Shown piece by piece: positions 21,636 through 30,703 of a stretch of 64,000 bases of DNA (positions are counted from its first letter, which is position 1; each line of letters begins with the position of its first letter). The stretch comes from Saccharomycopsis crataegensis (Eukaryota > Ascomycota > Saccharomycetes > Ascoideales > Saccharomycopsidaceae). The notes beneath the pieces are model-generated. The model saw nothing but the letters and a program-made list of their open reading frames with translations, was not told where the DNA came from and did no database searches. The stretch is taken from assembly GCF_037102585.1 (NCBI RefSeq), contig NW_027043832.1, positions 1-64,000 of the forward strand, written 5' to 3'. A program made the position numbers and the translations under genes.

Positions 21636-22037
21636 TGTTGAAGTTTTGTAACCCTAGTTACAGTAGTCATTACCAATAACAAATACTATCAAACTATCCT
21701 TGTTATTATTCTTATTCTTCTTAACTAACTAACTATTTAAATAACAAAATATAAACTCAAACTATGGGGAGAGGCCCCATATTTATAATAAGACCAATAT
21801 ATATGATTTGTAATCATACATCCATCTAGAACATTCTAGATGATTAATCATATGCACAATGACTAATTATTAGGCTGAGTCATAATCACATGCAGATTAT
21901 ATATTGCTCAGCCATGGTAAATAAACCGTCTTATCCGAGACTCGAACCCAGGATCTATTCAACACATTGATACCCGTGTTAACCGTTGAGCCATCTGTAC
22001 AAAACCCAATGTATGACTTTGGATTGTCAACTCAACA
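21636..22037 (-). repeat. Copia-B 5' LTR
   Basis: A 402-bp LTR with the same internal features: tRNA-like segment 21928-22003 and GAAcaTTC palindrome 21823-21842. The Ty5-type primer site follows at 21624-21635. Confidence 0.93.
21928..22003 (-). promoter_or_regulatory. tRNA-like Pol III promoter module in the copia-B LTR
   Basis: On the minus strand TGGCTCAACGGTTA resembles an A box and GGGTTCGAGTC a B box. The T arm folds as CTGGG-TTCGAGT-CTCGG, but the D and anticodon stems are poor. The module is present in all three LTR copies and lies in U3 in sense orientation. It looks like a captured, decayed tRNA gene rather than a functional tRNA. Confidence 0.5.
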
Positions 22038-22600
22038 TAGCTTCGCTTCCATGACTTTCGCTAGCATAATGCAGCCAAGCTTAAGCTTGATCTCTTTGAA
22101 ACTGTACCCACGTCTTCTCCAGGAACAGCATTATACACCAATGCCACTGCAACCGTGCGCCTGTCTCTGGTTTGGTATTGTCAGCTCCTGAACCTTATGA
22201 TGGATTCCAGCACATCACTTTCACGACACCTTGGACATTCCGAACATGGTGGACCACTCAAGGGTTCTCCTAGTTCGCTCTTCAGGTCGTTTCGTAAATA
22301 AACCTTATTATTTCTGACCATTCACAGAACGACTATTCTCGGAAGAGTATTGCTTTGTCCCGTTTAGCATGTTTGTGCAACATTGATAGTTCGTAAAACT
22401 TCCATTATTCGGTCGAGTAAGCAACTAACCCCACGGTGAAACGTAGCAATAACTCCATGTCAACTTGTGATAGCACACGTCGACTTCAATAATTCACCGG
22501 AAGCTCTTCTGCCATACTCCACTTAGGATCCCGAGTTAACCAACTAGGCTTCGCGGAGCACCAAGAATGAGGTGTCCTTAAACCTAGTGGTGCTACCAAA

Positions 22601-23021
22601 TGTTACAATCAGTGTGCAAGGGCACACTAGATTCTGGAATCAAGTGGACAGGCAGTATTTTATATCCAAAGAGACTTGTTCTTTCTAAACTAAATCAAGG
22701 TCAAAACTAAAGGAATGTTGAATCCTTAAATAAATAAAATGGTTAAAACTAATAATGGGGTGTTGGACCCGTTCTGGGAATAAAAGGCTAAACATAAGGC
22801 GATGCGACAAGGATAAGGGATGAGGGGTGGGACATAAGGTGATACCGCTTATCTCTTATCCTTGTCGCATCGCCTTATGTTTAGCCTTTTATTCCCAGAA
22901 CGGGTCCAACACCCCATTATTAGTTTTAACCATTTTATTTATTTAAGGATTCAACATTCCTCTCATTTTCACCTTTATTTAGTTTAGAAAAGGATCATCT
23001 TTGTGATCACCTAATTTGAAT
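22601..23021. repeat. Head-to-head inverted LTR-C pair
   Basis: A reversed LTR-C (22601 to about 22844) meets a forward LTR-C variant (about 22845-23021) at a point, giving inverted arms of about 120 bp around 22835. The right-hand variant differs at its 3' end (GATCACCTAATTTGAAT) and is cut by the LINE-A2 tail. Confidence 0.8.
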
Positions 23022-23267
23022 CTTTTTTTTTTTTAAAGACAAAATTCAATATATTAATTAATTATATAACTATATATCTCATAAACTATCTAATGTAGTT
23101 TGAAAATTAAAGTGTTAAGGGAAAACCATTAATGGTGAAAAACCCTATTATTGAGAAAAAATGTTTTTATGCGTTTTTAAGGTTTTTAATTGTTGTTTTT
23201 TTTTTGATTTTATTTTTTTTTTTGATTTTATTTTCTTGTTTTTCCCCACCTATTTTTTCTTCTCCGC

Positions 23268-26200
23268 TTAAAAGATATTGCTTTCAAGCAAGAAGATCAT
23301 TGAATCAACGGCCATATGACAATTGAAATGCCTTTTGGATTTCAATCTTGATAATTTTCGTTGGAAACCTAGATATCTATCGATCGTTCTGGTTTCGTTC
23401 ATGTTGGTGGCAGGGGTAATGATTGTTTGCCAGGTTAATGGGATATTCAAGTCAATTTTTTTCCAAAGTTTCTGGGCCAATGGACATTCAATAAGATGGT
23501 GCTTCATGATTTCAAATTGGATTTCCTTTGGGGCATATTGGGGTTCATCATATCTGGTTAATTTTTTGCTGCAATAGTCACAATGATTATTTACATAATT
23601 GTGATTTTCAATGCCCAAATGAAAGATGTGAATATTTTGATATTTCCCCGGGAAATGTTGGTTGAATTTTTTGAGGTTATGCCAAAAGTTATCAACTTGT
23701 TTCTGATTCACCCCAGTAATATCCATGAGTGTTTTTGACATCTTGTTCACATCTTGTTTTTCCCGTTGTTTTTTACTTCCTTTAGTATGGTCAAAATCCT
23801 TAATTCTAATTGGAATGTGTTGATATTTTTCAGGAATCCCTTTTTCAATTGAATTTTTCAAATCTTCAATTCCAATCTTCATTGGCTTCAACCTGATTGT
23901 ACGTTTCTTTATACCAAGAACTTTTCTGAAATCCCAGTACGCTGTCCTTTCAGCATCTGAGAATGTGCTGCTATTCATAACTTCTAAGGAAATTGAATCA
24001 TTGGTATTCTCAATGTCATCCGCTAGTTCAAGTAATACCACCCACCAATAATGAGTTTTGATATAGTCATCCTTTGGTGATTTTGTTGGTGATGTTTTTT
24101 GAATGATGTTGTTGATACTTGATTGAATTTTGAAACGTAATATCTGGTTATATTTAGTGTGACTATCCAAAAACAAATCCTGGAAAATTTTGGCTCTTCG
24201 GTGTTGGAGTTGAGACTTTAAATCAATCATTGAGAAACCGCCTTTGTTGTTGTGTGTCTTGAGTGTATCCAAAGAAATAGGTGTATCTTGCTTGACCAAT
24301 AACTTAATCGATGTGTCAATTTGATTCAACTGATTGGGTAACAAAGGTTGGTGTAGTTCTTTGTAATAGAACTTGGATGCAATATATGTGTTGAATGCTT
24401 CTATTTTTGATTGAATCAGCAAGCTGGTCATGTTTGATAACTTGTACTTGATATGGAGGTCACGCTGCAATGTTTCCGGCCAAAATGTCACTGATGGTCC
24501 AATAGTTATCCCCAAATATGTCAATTGAAAGTTTTCATCAGCAATCTCAAATGGGAATGGTGTCAAAAATGGATAATTATCAGTTGGTATGATTAGTTGG
24601 GATTTCTTTTCATTGAGTTTGCTGCCACTGAATTTTTCAAATAGTCTAATACATTTCATTGTTTTGGAATAATCTCTTTTATCTTTGAGGAAAACTGTGA
24701 TATCATCAGCAAAAGCAAGATAATGTTGACTGCTATATGCTTCAGGTATCAAATCTCCTTGGTAACTATGGCCTCTGGTATTCTGTTTGATAGATCGTAG
24801 TAAAGGTTCTACTGCTAATGCAAATAATGAAGGGGAAAACGGATTACCTTGGAGGGTACCATTTTTTAAATTGAATAATGGGCCGGTCATGTTGTTGATG
24901 TATAAGGATCCCGTTGTCTGCTTGAGGATGTTGATGATTAACTTGGCTAATTTTTTTCCAAAATTTAAATGGGACAATAGTTGTTCCATATATTCGTGAG
25001 ATATCCTGTCGAACGCTTTCTCCAAATCCACAATTAGTATCAGCTTTTGTGGATTTGGTATTATATGCGTTTTATCTTTTGGATGAATTAGACTATCTAA
25101 CATTTCTCTGAAAATGGTGATGTTGGAGAACGATGACCGGCCTGGAATAAAACCAGCTTGATCTTCCCCTATGATATCAGGCAAGTGCTTCAACAACCTA
25201 TTATTAATTATTGTGGATAATAATCGAAGATTAGTGTTGATAAGGGCTATCGGCCTATAGTTTCCAATGTTTTCTTTTGACTTTCCAGGCTTTGGTATGA
25301 TGTTAAAGAGTATAGTTCGGTAGTGGAATGGTAAATTTCCTTCAGTTAGAATGTGGTTAAATTCTTGAAGAAGGATGTGTTTGATTTGGGGAAATAATTC
25401 CTTATAAAATTTGTATGGGATTCCATCTATGCCCGGTGTGGACTTCAAATTTGCCGAATCAATTGCCAGTTTGAGTTCTTCCATTGTTATGGAGGAATCC
25501 ATTTTTCTCTTCTCTTCAGGAGATATTCCTTGGGTTGGAATCACGTCCTGAAGATATTTATGTATTTTTTTTGTGTCCTTTGTTCCTCTGGTTCCATCAA
25601 ACAAGTCCATATAATATTCAGTTGCTATTTTCATTATCTCTTCATGAGATTGAACTAGTGTCCCTTCTACATCTTTTAGCTGTTTTATTGGGCGTTGTTC
25701 TTGATATTGGTGGAAAACTTGGTTAATATGTTGATAATATTCCGTCATTTTATCAAGTTCAGGCACTTTCACTTTTTTCAACATGTGTTTGAGTTTTTCT
25801 GCTTTGCATTTAATATCAATTATTAATTCATCGGTTCCTTGGATATCTTCATTTATAGATTGGTGCCTGAGAACATTAATGATTCTGTCGGTCAATCTAT
25901 ATCTCTTCATATTATAGTAAGCCTTGGATGAAGTTAAAGTCAACTCCACTGTAACTGAATCATGTGTGGATCTTTTCCCAAAATGATTTGTTTGTGTCAT
26001 ATTCCATTTGTTTTCTTTGTTTTTTAAGAAGCTCCCAGTGATATAGAACCTATCCAATCTCCGGCTTTTCCCTAATTCTGATGCTTTATTAGTGAATGTT
26101 TTCTTGATGTTATGTTTGATTGAATTGAATGAGTCGTTCAAGTTCAACAAAGTAATGAGATTAGTTAAGGATTCAGCAACTGAGTCTTCACGGCTTCTAT

Positions 26201-26681
26201 AATTTAGGGAGTCCGAACGATCAATAAAATTATTAAAATCACCAGCTAACATGATGTTGATTGTCTTTCCTGGGAATCTAGTTTGAAGATTCTGATGTTG
26301 GGCAAGTAAACTGAGTTTGAGCTGATCATGGATCTGATTTTGCTTTTGGTATTGATTTGGATTATACAAGTTTATAATCCAGAGTGCTTGGTTATTTTCT
26401 AATTCAATTAAGACATCCGTGATGTGTTTTTGGAGTTCATGTTGGACAGTAATACCTGCTAATTTGGATCCTAACACTGGAATAGAATCATCAACAATTA
26501 TTGCTGTTCTGGAACAGGTTGAATTATAGTATATGACTTTGTTATCGAACTGAAACGAAAAGTCTTCTGATAGATTTAGTTCTTGGAGCAAAGACACATT
26601 GGATTTTTGGGTGAAACTTATTACCAACTGGTCGCTGATACGACTCCGTTGTATATTTTGAGTATTGATTTTAATAATCAT
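23268..26681 (-). CDS. LINE-A2 ORF2, endonuclease-reverse transcriptase
   Basis: An intact 1137-residue protein, almost identical to the LINE-A1 ORF2 and one residue shorter (a glutamine lost near the C-terminal third). Endonuclease GDFNN and THDS, RT FADD and the C-terminal CX2C...H...C finger are all present. With two intact ORF2 copies in one window, the family is probably recent and may still supply RT activity. Confidence 0.95.
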   Translation of the reverse strand: MIIKINTQNIQRSRISDQLVISFTQKSNVSLLQELNLSEDFSFQFDNKVIYYNSTCSRTAIIVDDSIPVLGSKLAGITVQHELQKHITDVLIELENNQALWIINLYNPNQYQKQNQIHDQLKLSLLAQHQNLQTRFPGKTINIMLAGDFNNFIDRSDSLNYRSREDSVAESLTNLITLLNLNDSFNSIKHNIKKTFTNKASELGKSRRLDRFYITGSFLKNKENKWNMTQTNHFGKRSTHDSVTVELTLTSSKAYYNMKRYRLTDRIINVLRHQSINEDIQGTDELIIDIKCKAEKLKHMLKKVKVPELDKMTEYYQHINQVFHQYQEQRPIKQLKDVEGTLVQSHEEIMKIATEYYMDLFDGTRGTKDTKKIHKYLQDVIPTQGISPEEKRKMDSSITMEELKLAIDSANLKSTPGIDGIPYKFYKELFPQIKHILLQEFNHILTEGNLPFHYRTILFNIIPKPGKSKENIGNYRPIALINTNLRLLSTIINNRLLKHLPDIIGEDQAGFIPGRSSFSNITIFREMLDSLIHPKDKTHIIPNPQKLILIVDLEKAFDRISHEYMEQLLSHLNFGKKLAKLIINILKQTTGSLYINNMTGPLFNLKNGTLQGNPFSPSLFALAVEPLLRSIKQNTRGHSYQGDLIPEAYSSQHYLAFADDITVFLKDKRDYSKTMKCIRLFEKFSGSKLNEKKSQLIIPTDNYPFLTPFPFEIADENFQLTYLGITIGPSVTFWPETLQRDLHIKYKLSNMTSLLIQSKIEAFNTYIASKFYYKELHQPLLPNQLNQIDTSIKLLVKQDTPISLDTLKTHNNKGGFSMIDLKSQLQHRRAKIFQDLFLDSHTKYNQILRFKIQSSINNIIQKTSPTKSPKDDYIKTHYWWVVLLELADDIENTNDSISLEVMNSSTFSDAERTAYWDFRKVLGIKKRTIRLKPMKIGIEDLKNSIEKGIPEKYQHIPIRIKDFDHTKGSKKQREKQDVNKMSKTLMDITGVNQKQVDNFWHNLKKFNQHFPGKYQNIHIFHLGIENHNYVNNHCDYCSKKLTRYDEPQYAPKEIQFEIMKHHLIECPLAQKLWKKIDLNIPLTWQTIITPATNMNETRTIDRYLGFQRKLSRLKSKRHFNCHMAVDSMIFLLESNIF

Positions 26682-26686
26682 TATGT

Positions 26687-28947
26687 TTATTCATTGGAAT
26701 TTTGATTTGTCTGTTTGTTTCTGGTTGCATCAGCTTCCAGAATTGACAAATCATCATTGGTTGGTGTTAATTCTGTTTTCTCATGTACTGGAATTTCATC
26801 ACCCAGTAGCATTTCATCCTCCTCATATTCTTCTGAATCCTCATATTCGTCTTTTGCATCATAGATGTATTCTCCATCATTTTCATACTCCTCATCATAT
26901 TCTTCGTCATTATCATTATCAGGTTCTGCACTTGATTCAGACAGGGTTGGCTCTTTAGAGCCAGTTTGTGCCAGTTTTGATGTCACTGATGGGTGTGGGT
27001 CTTTAATGACTAACTTGGTGTGGTAGTTTGGATATTTTCATAATCATCATCTCTTTCTTTGGATATTAATCCCAATTGGTGGAATGGATTCTTCCATAAA
27101 TTGCTCAGTTCATTTTGTGGTGGTTTTGACTGTCTGGATCTAGATGAACCATGAACCATGGTGAACTCGGTAGAAGGAACTTCAATCACTGGTGGTTGAT
27201 TTTGCTTCTGTTTGGGGTTCTCATGACGATCATCTGTAACATTTTTCTTTGGCCGCTTAAAGTAACAGTCTTTAGCTACATGGCTAGGCTTTTTGCAAAT
27301 CGCGCAAGATGCTTGCTTGCAATTGTATCTGGTGTGTTCTCTTGAACCACAATTGATACAGTGTAAGCATTTAGTAATGACTTTAGAAACAATGTTGTCT
27401 TGGTGAATAACCGGGATTTGTTTTCCTGGTTCCATTTCCAAGTAACCATAAATGTAACGATTTTTAAGCTCCTCGTTAGGTCTTTTAGTCATGTCACTTT
27501 TAATCACTGAGAATGATGTTGGTTCAATTTGGGCTAGGTTAAGCGCTTGCTTGATGGTAGCATCGACAAAATAGTCGGGGGTTGTTTCCAAGGCTGTTAT
27601 CTCAATCAATTGGATTTCTTTATCATTCTTGTTGATATTGATGCGTGGCTTGTAAGTGGATTGTTCAATGTCAACACTTAAATGGCTAGTGACAAAATCA
27701 ATAAATGCATTACGTAACTTTTCATTCTTAGTTTGTAATTGACCTTTCAATATTGGGATAAGTGAGGATTTGAGACAAATAGTTTCATTTGAAATAAACA
27801 AGTAGTTTTGAGCTTCAATTAAAGCTTTCTTGATGAAGTTGATATCATCATTATCATTCAAATCAGTTTCAATGTTGGTTAATTTAACATCGATTAATTT
27901 TTGGAAGGCATCCTTTATTGTACTCAAATGATCATCAAGCTCATACTTCCGGTAGACCTCAGGTGGGATAATAAATGACATCATGATTTTTTGTTTATCT
28001 TGATGGCTCATAATAAATTTAATGTAATCCTCCTCTGCAATATTAGATTGTTTCAATCTTGAGAATTCATTAATTAAATGGGAATTTGTATAAAATTTGA
28101 AAAACTTTTCAATGGTGTAGATTTTGACAAATTCTTGATATTTCTCTTCAACATTTTCCACTTTTTGTGTGTCAAATCCGAAAAGTGATCCCCTCATGCC
28201 CTTTTCCTTAATGGCATATTCAAGGACATCTTGGTGTTCGAACTTGATTGATTTGAGATATTTAGCCCATTTAAAAACTCTTTCGAATTTGGCTAAAACA
28301 TTTTGAAAAGTGGAGGTGGTGTTCATAATCAGGGTCCCCTGTTGGGATGCGCCTTTAGAGCCCGAGGCGATTTGGGCGTAGGATCTGCTGAAAGCAGCAA
28401 CTGGGGCTGGGTTAGTTTTTTTTGGGGTTTTTTGGTTTTCAGAGTTTTTTTGGGTTTTGTTGTTTTCAATTTTTTTTTGGTTTTCAGAGTTTTCAGTAAC
28501 AAAATCAATAGAAACAGAAGGTTGTGAATCTCCTTGAGATTTAATGGTGGCTTGATTTGACATATGCATGTCGACGCTAGTGTCACCTGCACTGTCAAGA
28601 TTGCGATCGCAATCAACTGGAGAAACATTAATTTCCGGGGCTGGGCGGTGGGCAATATCAACATCAGAATCAGCATTAGAGGCCTCATTTATGGTATTAG
28701 ATGGGGTTGCAAAGGTTTCAGCAGTACTTAAAAAAGTATTGTCATCTTCCTCAGTGATTTCTTCGTCTGAATGTGGTTCATTTCCGTGTTTGTTTACATT
28801 GTTTTGATCGGTTGCGTTGGGATTTGCATGATCTAAGTCAACGATAATATCAGAAGAAACCAGGGTTTCTTGAGAAGGAGGATCATTTGTTGGATCAGTG
28901 GAGTAGTTGGAAGGCTTTGGAATTCTTTTGGTATTATTAATACTCAT
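26687..28947 (-). pseudogene. LINE-A2 ORF1, internal deletion
   Basis: The first 645 codons (28947 to 27010) read continuously from MSINNTKR through both zinc knuckles, showing the undisturbed reading across the A9 tract that is A8 in LINE-A1. A deletion then removes the TPKS-rich basic segment and shifts the frame. The acidic tail remains open at 26687-26986. The product would lack part of its basic C-terminal region. Confidence 0.88.
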
Positions 28948-28954
28948 TTTAAAT

Positions 28955-28986
28955 CTTCTTGGTCGAGAACAATCATCGACAAGAAG
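28955..28986. other. Inverted repeat between LINE-A2 and tRNA-Ala
   Basis: CTTCTTGGTCGA and TCGACAAGAAG pair over 11 bp with one bulge and a 9-nt loop. It lies 25 bp upstream of tRNA-Ala(TGC) and just outside the LINE ORF1 start. Its function is unknown. Confidence 0.4.
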
Positions 28987-29010
28987 CAGAGTGTAACAAT
29001 ATTACAAAAT

Positions 29011-29083
29011 GGGCGTGTGGCGTAGTTGGTAGCGCGCCTGCCTTGCAAGCAGGAGGTCACTGGTTCGATTCCTGTCTCGTCCA
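29011..29083 (+). tRNA. tRNA-Ala(TGC)
   Basis: The 73-nt cloverleaf has acceptor GGGCGTG/CTCGTCC with the alanine G3:U70 pair, anticodon stem CCTGC/GCAGG with loop CTTGCAA (TGC), and T loop TTCGATT. No intron. A T5 tract near 29105 is the likely terminator. Confidence 0.95.
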
Positions 29084-29127
29084 AATGAAAACAGTTCTCT
29101 AAATTTTTACCTCACATTGTATTGATA

Positions 29128-29220
29128 TTTTTTTATTCGTACCTACCAATGGCACAAAATACTTCCTACCGACCCCCCGGTATTTTCCGTACTACCGCAC
29201 CGGGTTACGTTCATACCAAA
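29128..29220 (+). mobile_element. Diverged Tc1-like terminal repeat
   Basis: It keeps the TTATTCGTACC, CCGACCCCCGGTATT and CGTACTACCGCA blocks of the T1/T2 ends with many changes. It is an old or different-subfamily end with no transposase beside it. Confidence 0.6.
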
Positions 29221-29225
29221 CTACA

Positions 29226-29894
29226 TGTTCAAATGTAGCTTTAAGTAAAGTGCAAGCTCCAATAGTCTGGTCTTGTCTATCACTTAACTTAAGGGTACTT
29301 TATGTGATTTTGTGTACTTTATGTGATTTTGTGTACTTTATGTGATTTTGTGTACTTTATGTGATTTTGTGTACTTTATGTGATTTTGTGTACTTTATGT
29401 GATTTTGTGTACTTTATGTGATTTTGTGTACTTTATGTGATTTTGTGTACTTTATGTGATTTTGTGTACTATGGTGGAACAATGTTTTTCCGACAAAAAA
29501 AACGCCGGACACCTATGTACAATAATTACCTCTTCTGATAAAAGTGCGCTCTGTTGTCACAAGTTCGAGATCTTATACTAGGAACCAGATCATTAGATCT
29601 CTACTAATAACTATTATAGTCGTTGCTATCAAGATTATATTTACAGCCATTATTGGTTTAAGGTTGCTAGGTGTCGTGCTGTTTGTCCTTACTACTGTCC
29701 TTACTACTGTCCTTATATTTACAGCCATTATTGGTTTAAGGTTGCTAGGTGTCGTGCTGTTTGTCCTTACTACTGTCCTTACTACTGTCCTTATATTTAA
29801 CTTTATTATCTAAAGTGTTTGTCATTATACGTGAGTGCGTTTGTTTCCTCTTTATATACATTGAAGTACTTTGTAGACCTGTGGAATTCTAACA
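29226..29894. repeat. LTR-like repeat, family E, copy 2 (expanded)
   Basis: It aligns with 1054-1504 but is longer because of two internal expansions: nine exact copies of a 19-bp unit (29296-29466) and a tandem duplication of about 80 bp (about 29637-29800). Confidence 0.5.
29296..29466. repeat. 19-bp x 9 minisatellite
   Basis: Nine perfect head-to-tail units of TACTTTATGTGATTTTGTG, 171 bp in all. The related locus near 1123 has one unit. Perfect identity implies recent slippage or unequal exchange. Confidence 0.95.
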
Positions 29895-30010
29895 AGTACA
29901 ACAGTCTGGCGTTGCCCTGTGCCACAGACGGCACCAACAATAAGTGAAAAAAAATGCGATGTTAGGCTTTCTCATTTTCTATGCAACATTTGATGCATAG
30001 AAAAAAAGTC

Positions 30011-30093
30011 AGCCCCACGCGGGGCTCGAACCCGCAACCTTTCGATTAATCGAAATTAAGAGTCGAATGCACTACCGATTGTGCTAGCGAGGC
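30011..30093 (-). tRNA. tRNA-Lys(CTT) with a 10-nt intron
   Basis: Acceptor GCCTCGC/GTGGGGC, D arm GCAC/GTGC, anticodon stem TTCGA/TCGAA, and T arm GCGGG/CCCGC with loop TTCGAGC all fold. The anticodon is CTT. Ten extra nucleotides sit at the standard 37/38 intron position, giving 83 nt against a mature 73. It stands 3 nt downstream of tRNA-Asp. Confidence 0.93.
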
Positions 30094-30096
30094 ATG

Positions 30097-30168
30097 CTCC
30101 GCGACGGGGAATTGAACCCCGGTCCCCCGCGCGACAAGCGGGGATTCTAGCCACTAAACTATCACGGA
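30097..30168 (-). tRNA. tRNA-Asp(GTC)
   Basis: 72 nt, TCCGTGA...CGCGGAG, anticodon stem CCCGC/GCGGG with loop TTGTCGC (GTC), and T arm CGGGG/CCCCG. It is very close to the yeast aspartate tRNA gene. No terminator lies between it and tRNA-Lys, so the two are probably one Pol III transcript. A gypsy LTR edge lies 11 nt upstream of its 5' end. Confidence 0.95.
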
Positions 30169-30179
30169 AATGATATTAT

Positions 30180-30228
30180 TGTTGTAGTATGGTTTGAGCT
30201 ACTGGTTATAGGCAATGATACACGTGAA
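30180..30228 (+). mobile_element. Gypsy G LTR fragment
   Basis: The first 49 bp of LTR-D (TGTTGTAGTATGG...ACACGTG), starting 12 nt from tRNA-Asp and cut by 5'-truncated LINE-B1. Confidence 0.85.
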
Positions 30229-30674
30229 CCATCAAGCTGGCCCATATTAGCAAGGTCTCCAAAAAGATCCTCGCCTCACCTTCATCCCACCCTCAGGTCC
30301 GTGTTTCTCGCAGACATCAAGAAGTAAACTCACAACATCATACTACTTCTTCTGCTGCCAACATTCCTCCTTCACCTACCCCTGCCCGTGATACTGTCAC
30401 TTCCTCGGCTCTGGCCACTTCTTCTATCCCTGCTTCTGCCCCTGCTTCTGCCCCTGCTTCTGTCCCTGATTCTGTCCCTGCTTCTGTCCCTACCTCTGTT
30501 CCTACCCCTATTACTACCTCACCTCATACTACCTCACCTCATTCAGCTTCCCCCTTCTCAAAACATCCAACTATCCTGGAAAACTTAGACAAAATGCCCA
30601 CGCCACTGGAATCATTTACTCCCCGGCCAATGAAGCTTCTGTCAAAAGAACAATCTTCCCCCCCTGGAGGATAA
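30229..30674 (+). pseudogene. LINE-B1 ORF1, C-terminal fragment
   Basis: About 148 codons are open from the truncation point to a TAA at 30672-30674. The product is Ser/Pro/Ala/Thr-rich with a SASAPASAP-type repeat and a short basic segment, in the position of an ORF1 C-terminal linker. The zinc knuckles would lie in the missing upstream part. Confidence 0.6.
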
Positions 30675-30703
30675 CAACAACGAAATAAATTCACCTCAAT
30701 CAG

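Larger units (their letters stand above)
16888..22037 (-). mobile_element. Copia-B, Ty5-like LTR retrotransposon
   Basis: A complete 5.15 kb insertion with two 402-bp LTRs that look identical by eye and the target duplication TAGCT (16883-16887, 22038-22042). That implies a recent insertion. Domain order is copia-type: Gag, CCHC knuckle, DSGAS protease, integrase, YVDDLL reverse transcriptase and RNase H with AEAEY. The coding region has about two breaks, so the copy is defective. It is related to copia-A but clearly diverged, apart from mosaic blocks of near identity in pol. Confidence 0.93.
14564..22846 (-). mobile_element. C2, non-coding LTR element (minus), split by copia-B
   Basis: The interior (14564-16887 and 22043-22600) matches the complete element C1 at 52606-57415 in reverse. 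The 5' LTR (22601 to about 22844) and primer-binding site lie at the right. The 3' part is lost at the copia-A junction. There is no polyprotein. A 66-codon ORF at 15029-15229 is kept in C1 and C4. Copia-B is inserted with the duplication TAGCT, and the uninterrupted site is visible in C4 near 46470. Confidence 0.85.
23023..28950 (-). mobile_element. LINE-A2, near full-length L1-clade element
   Basis: The second long LINE-A copy, reaching from its ORF1 ATG (28947) to an A12 tail (T-run 23023-23034). ORF2 is intact. ORF1 has an internal deletion of roughly 350 bp near 27017. The 3' flank (TTCAAATTAGG) is the same sequence that flanks LINE-B1. Confidence 0.92.

Noticed and set aside
22601-23021. 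Inverted LTR pair as terminal repeats of a DNA transposon
   Set aside because: Both arms are recognisable LTR-C sequence with different partners, and no transposase or element lies between them.
29296-29466. CRISPR-like direct repeats
   Set aside because: The 19-bp units are contiguous with no spacers, and the sequence is nuclear eukaryotic.
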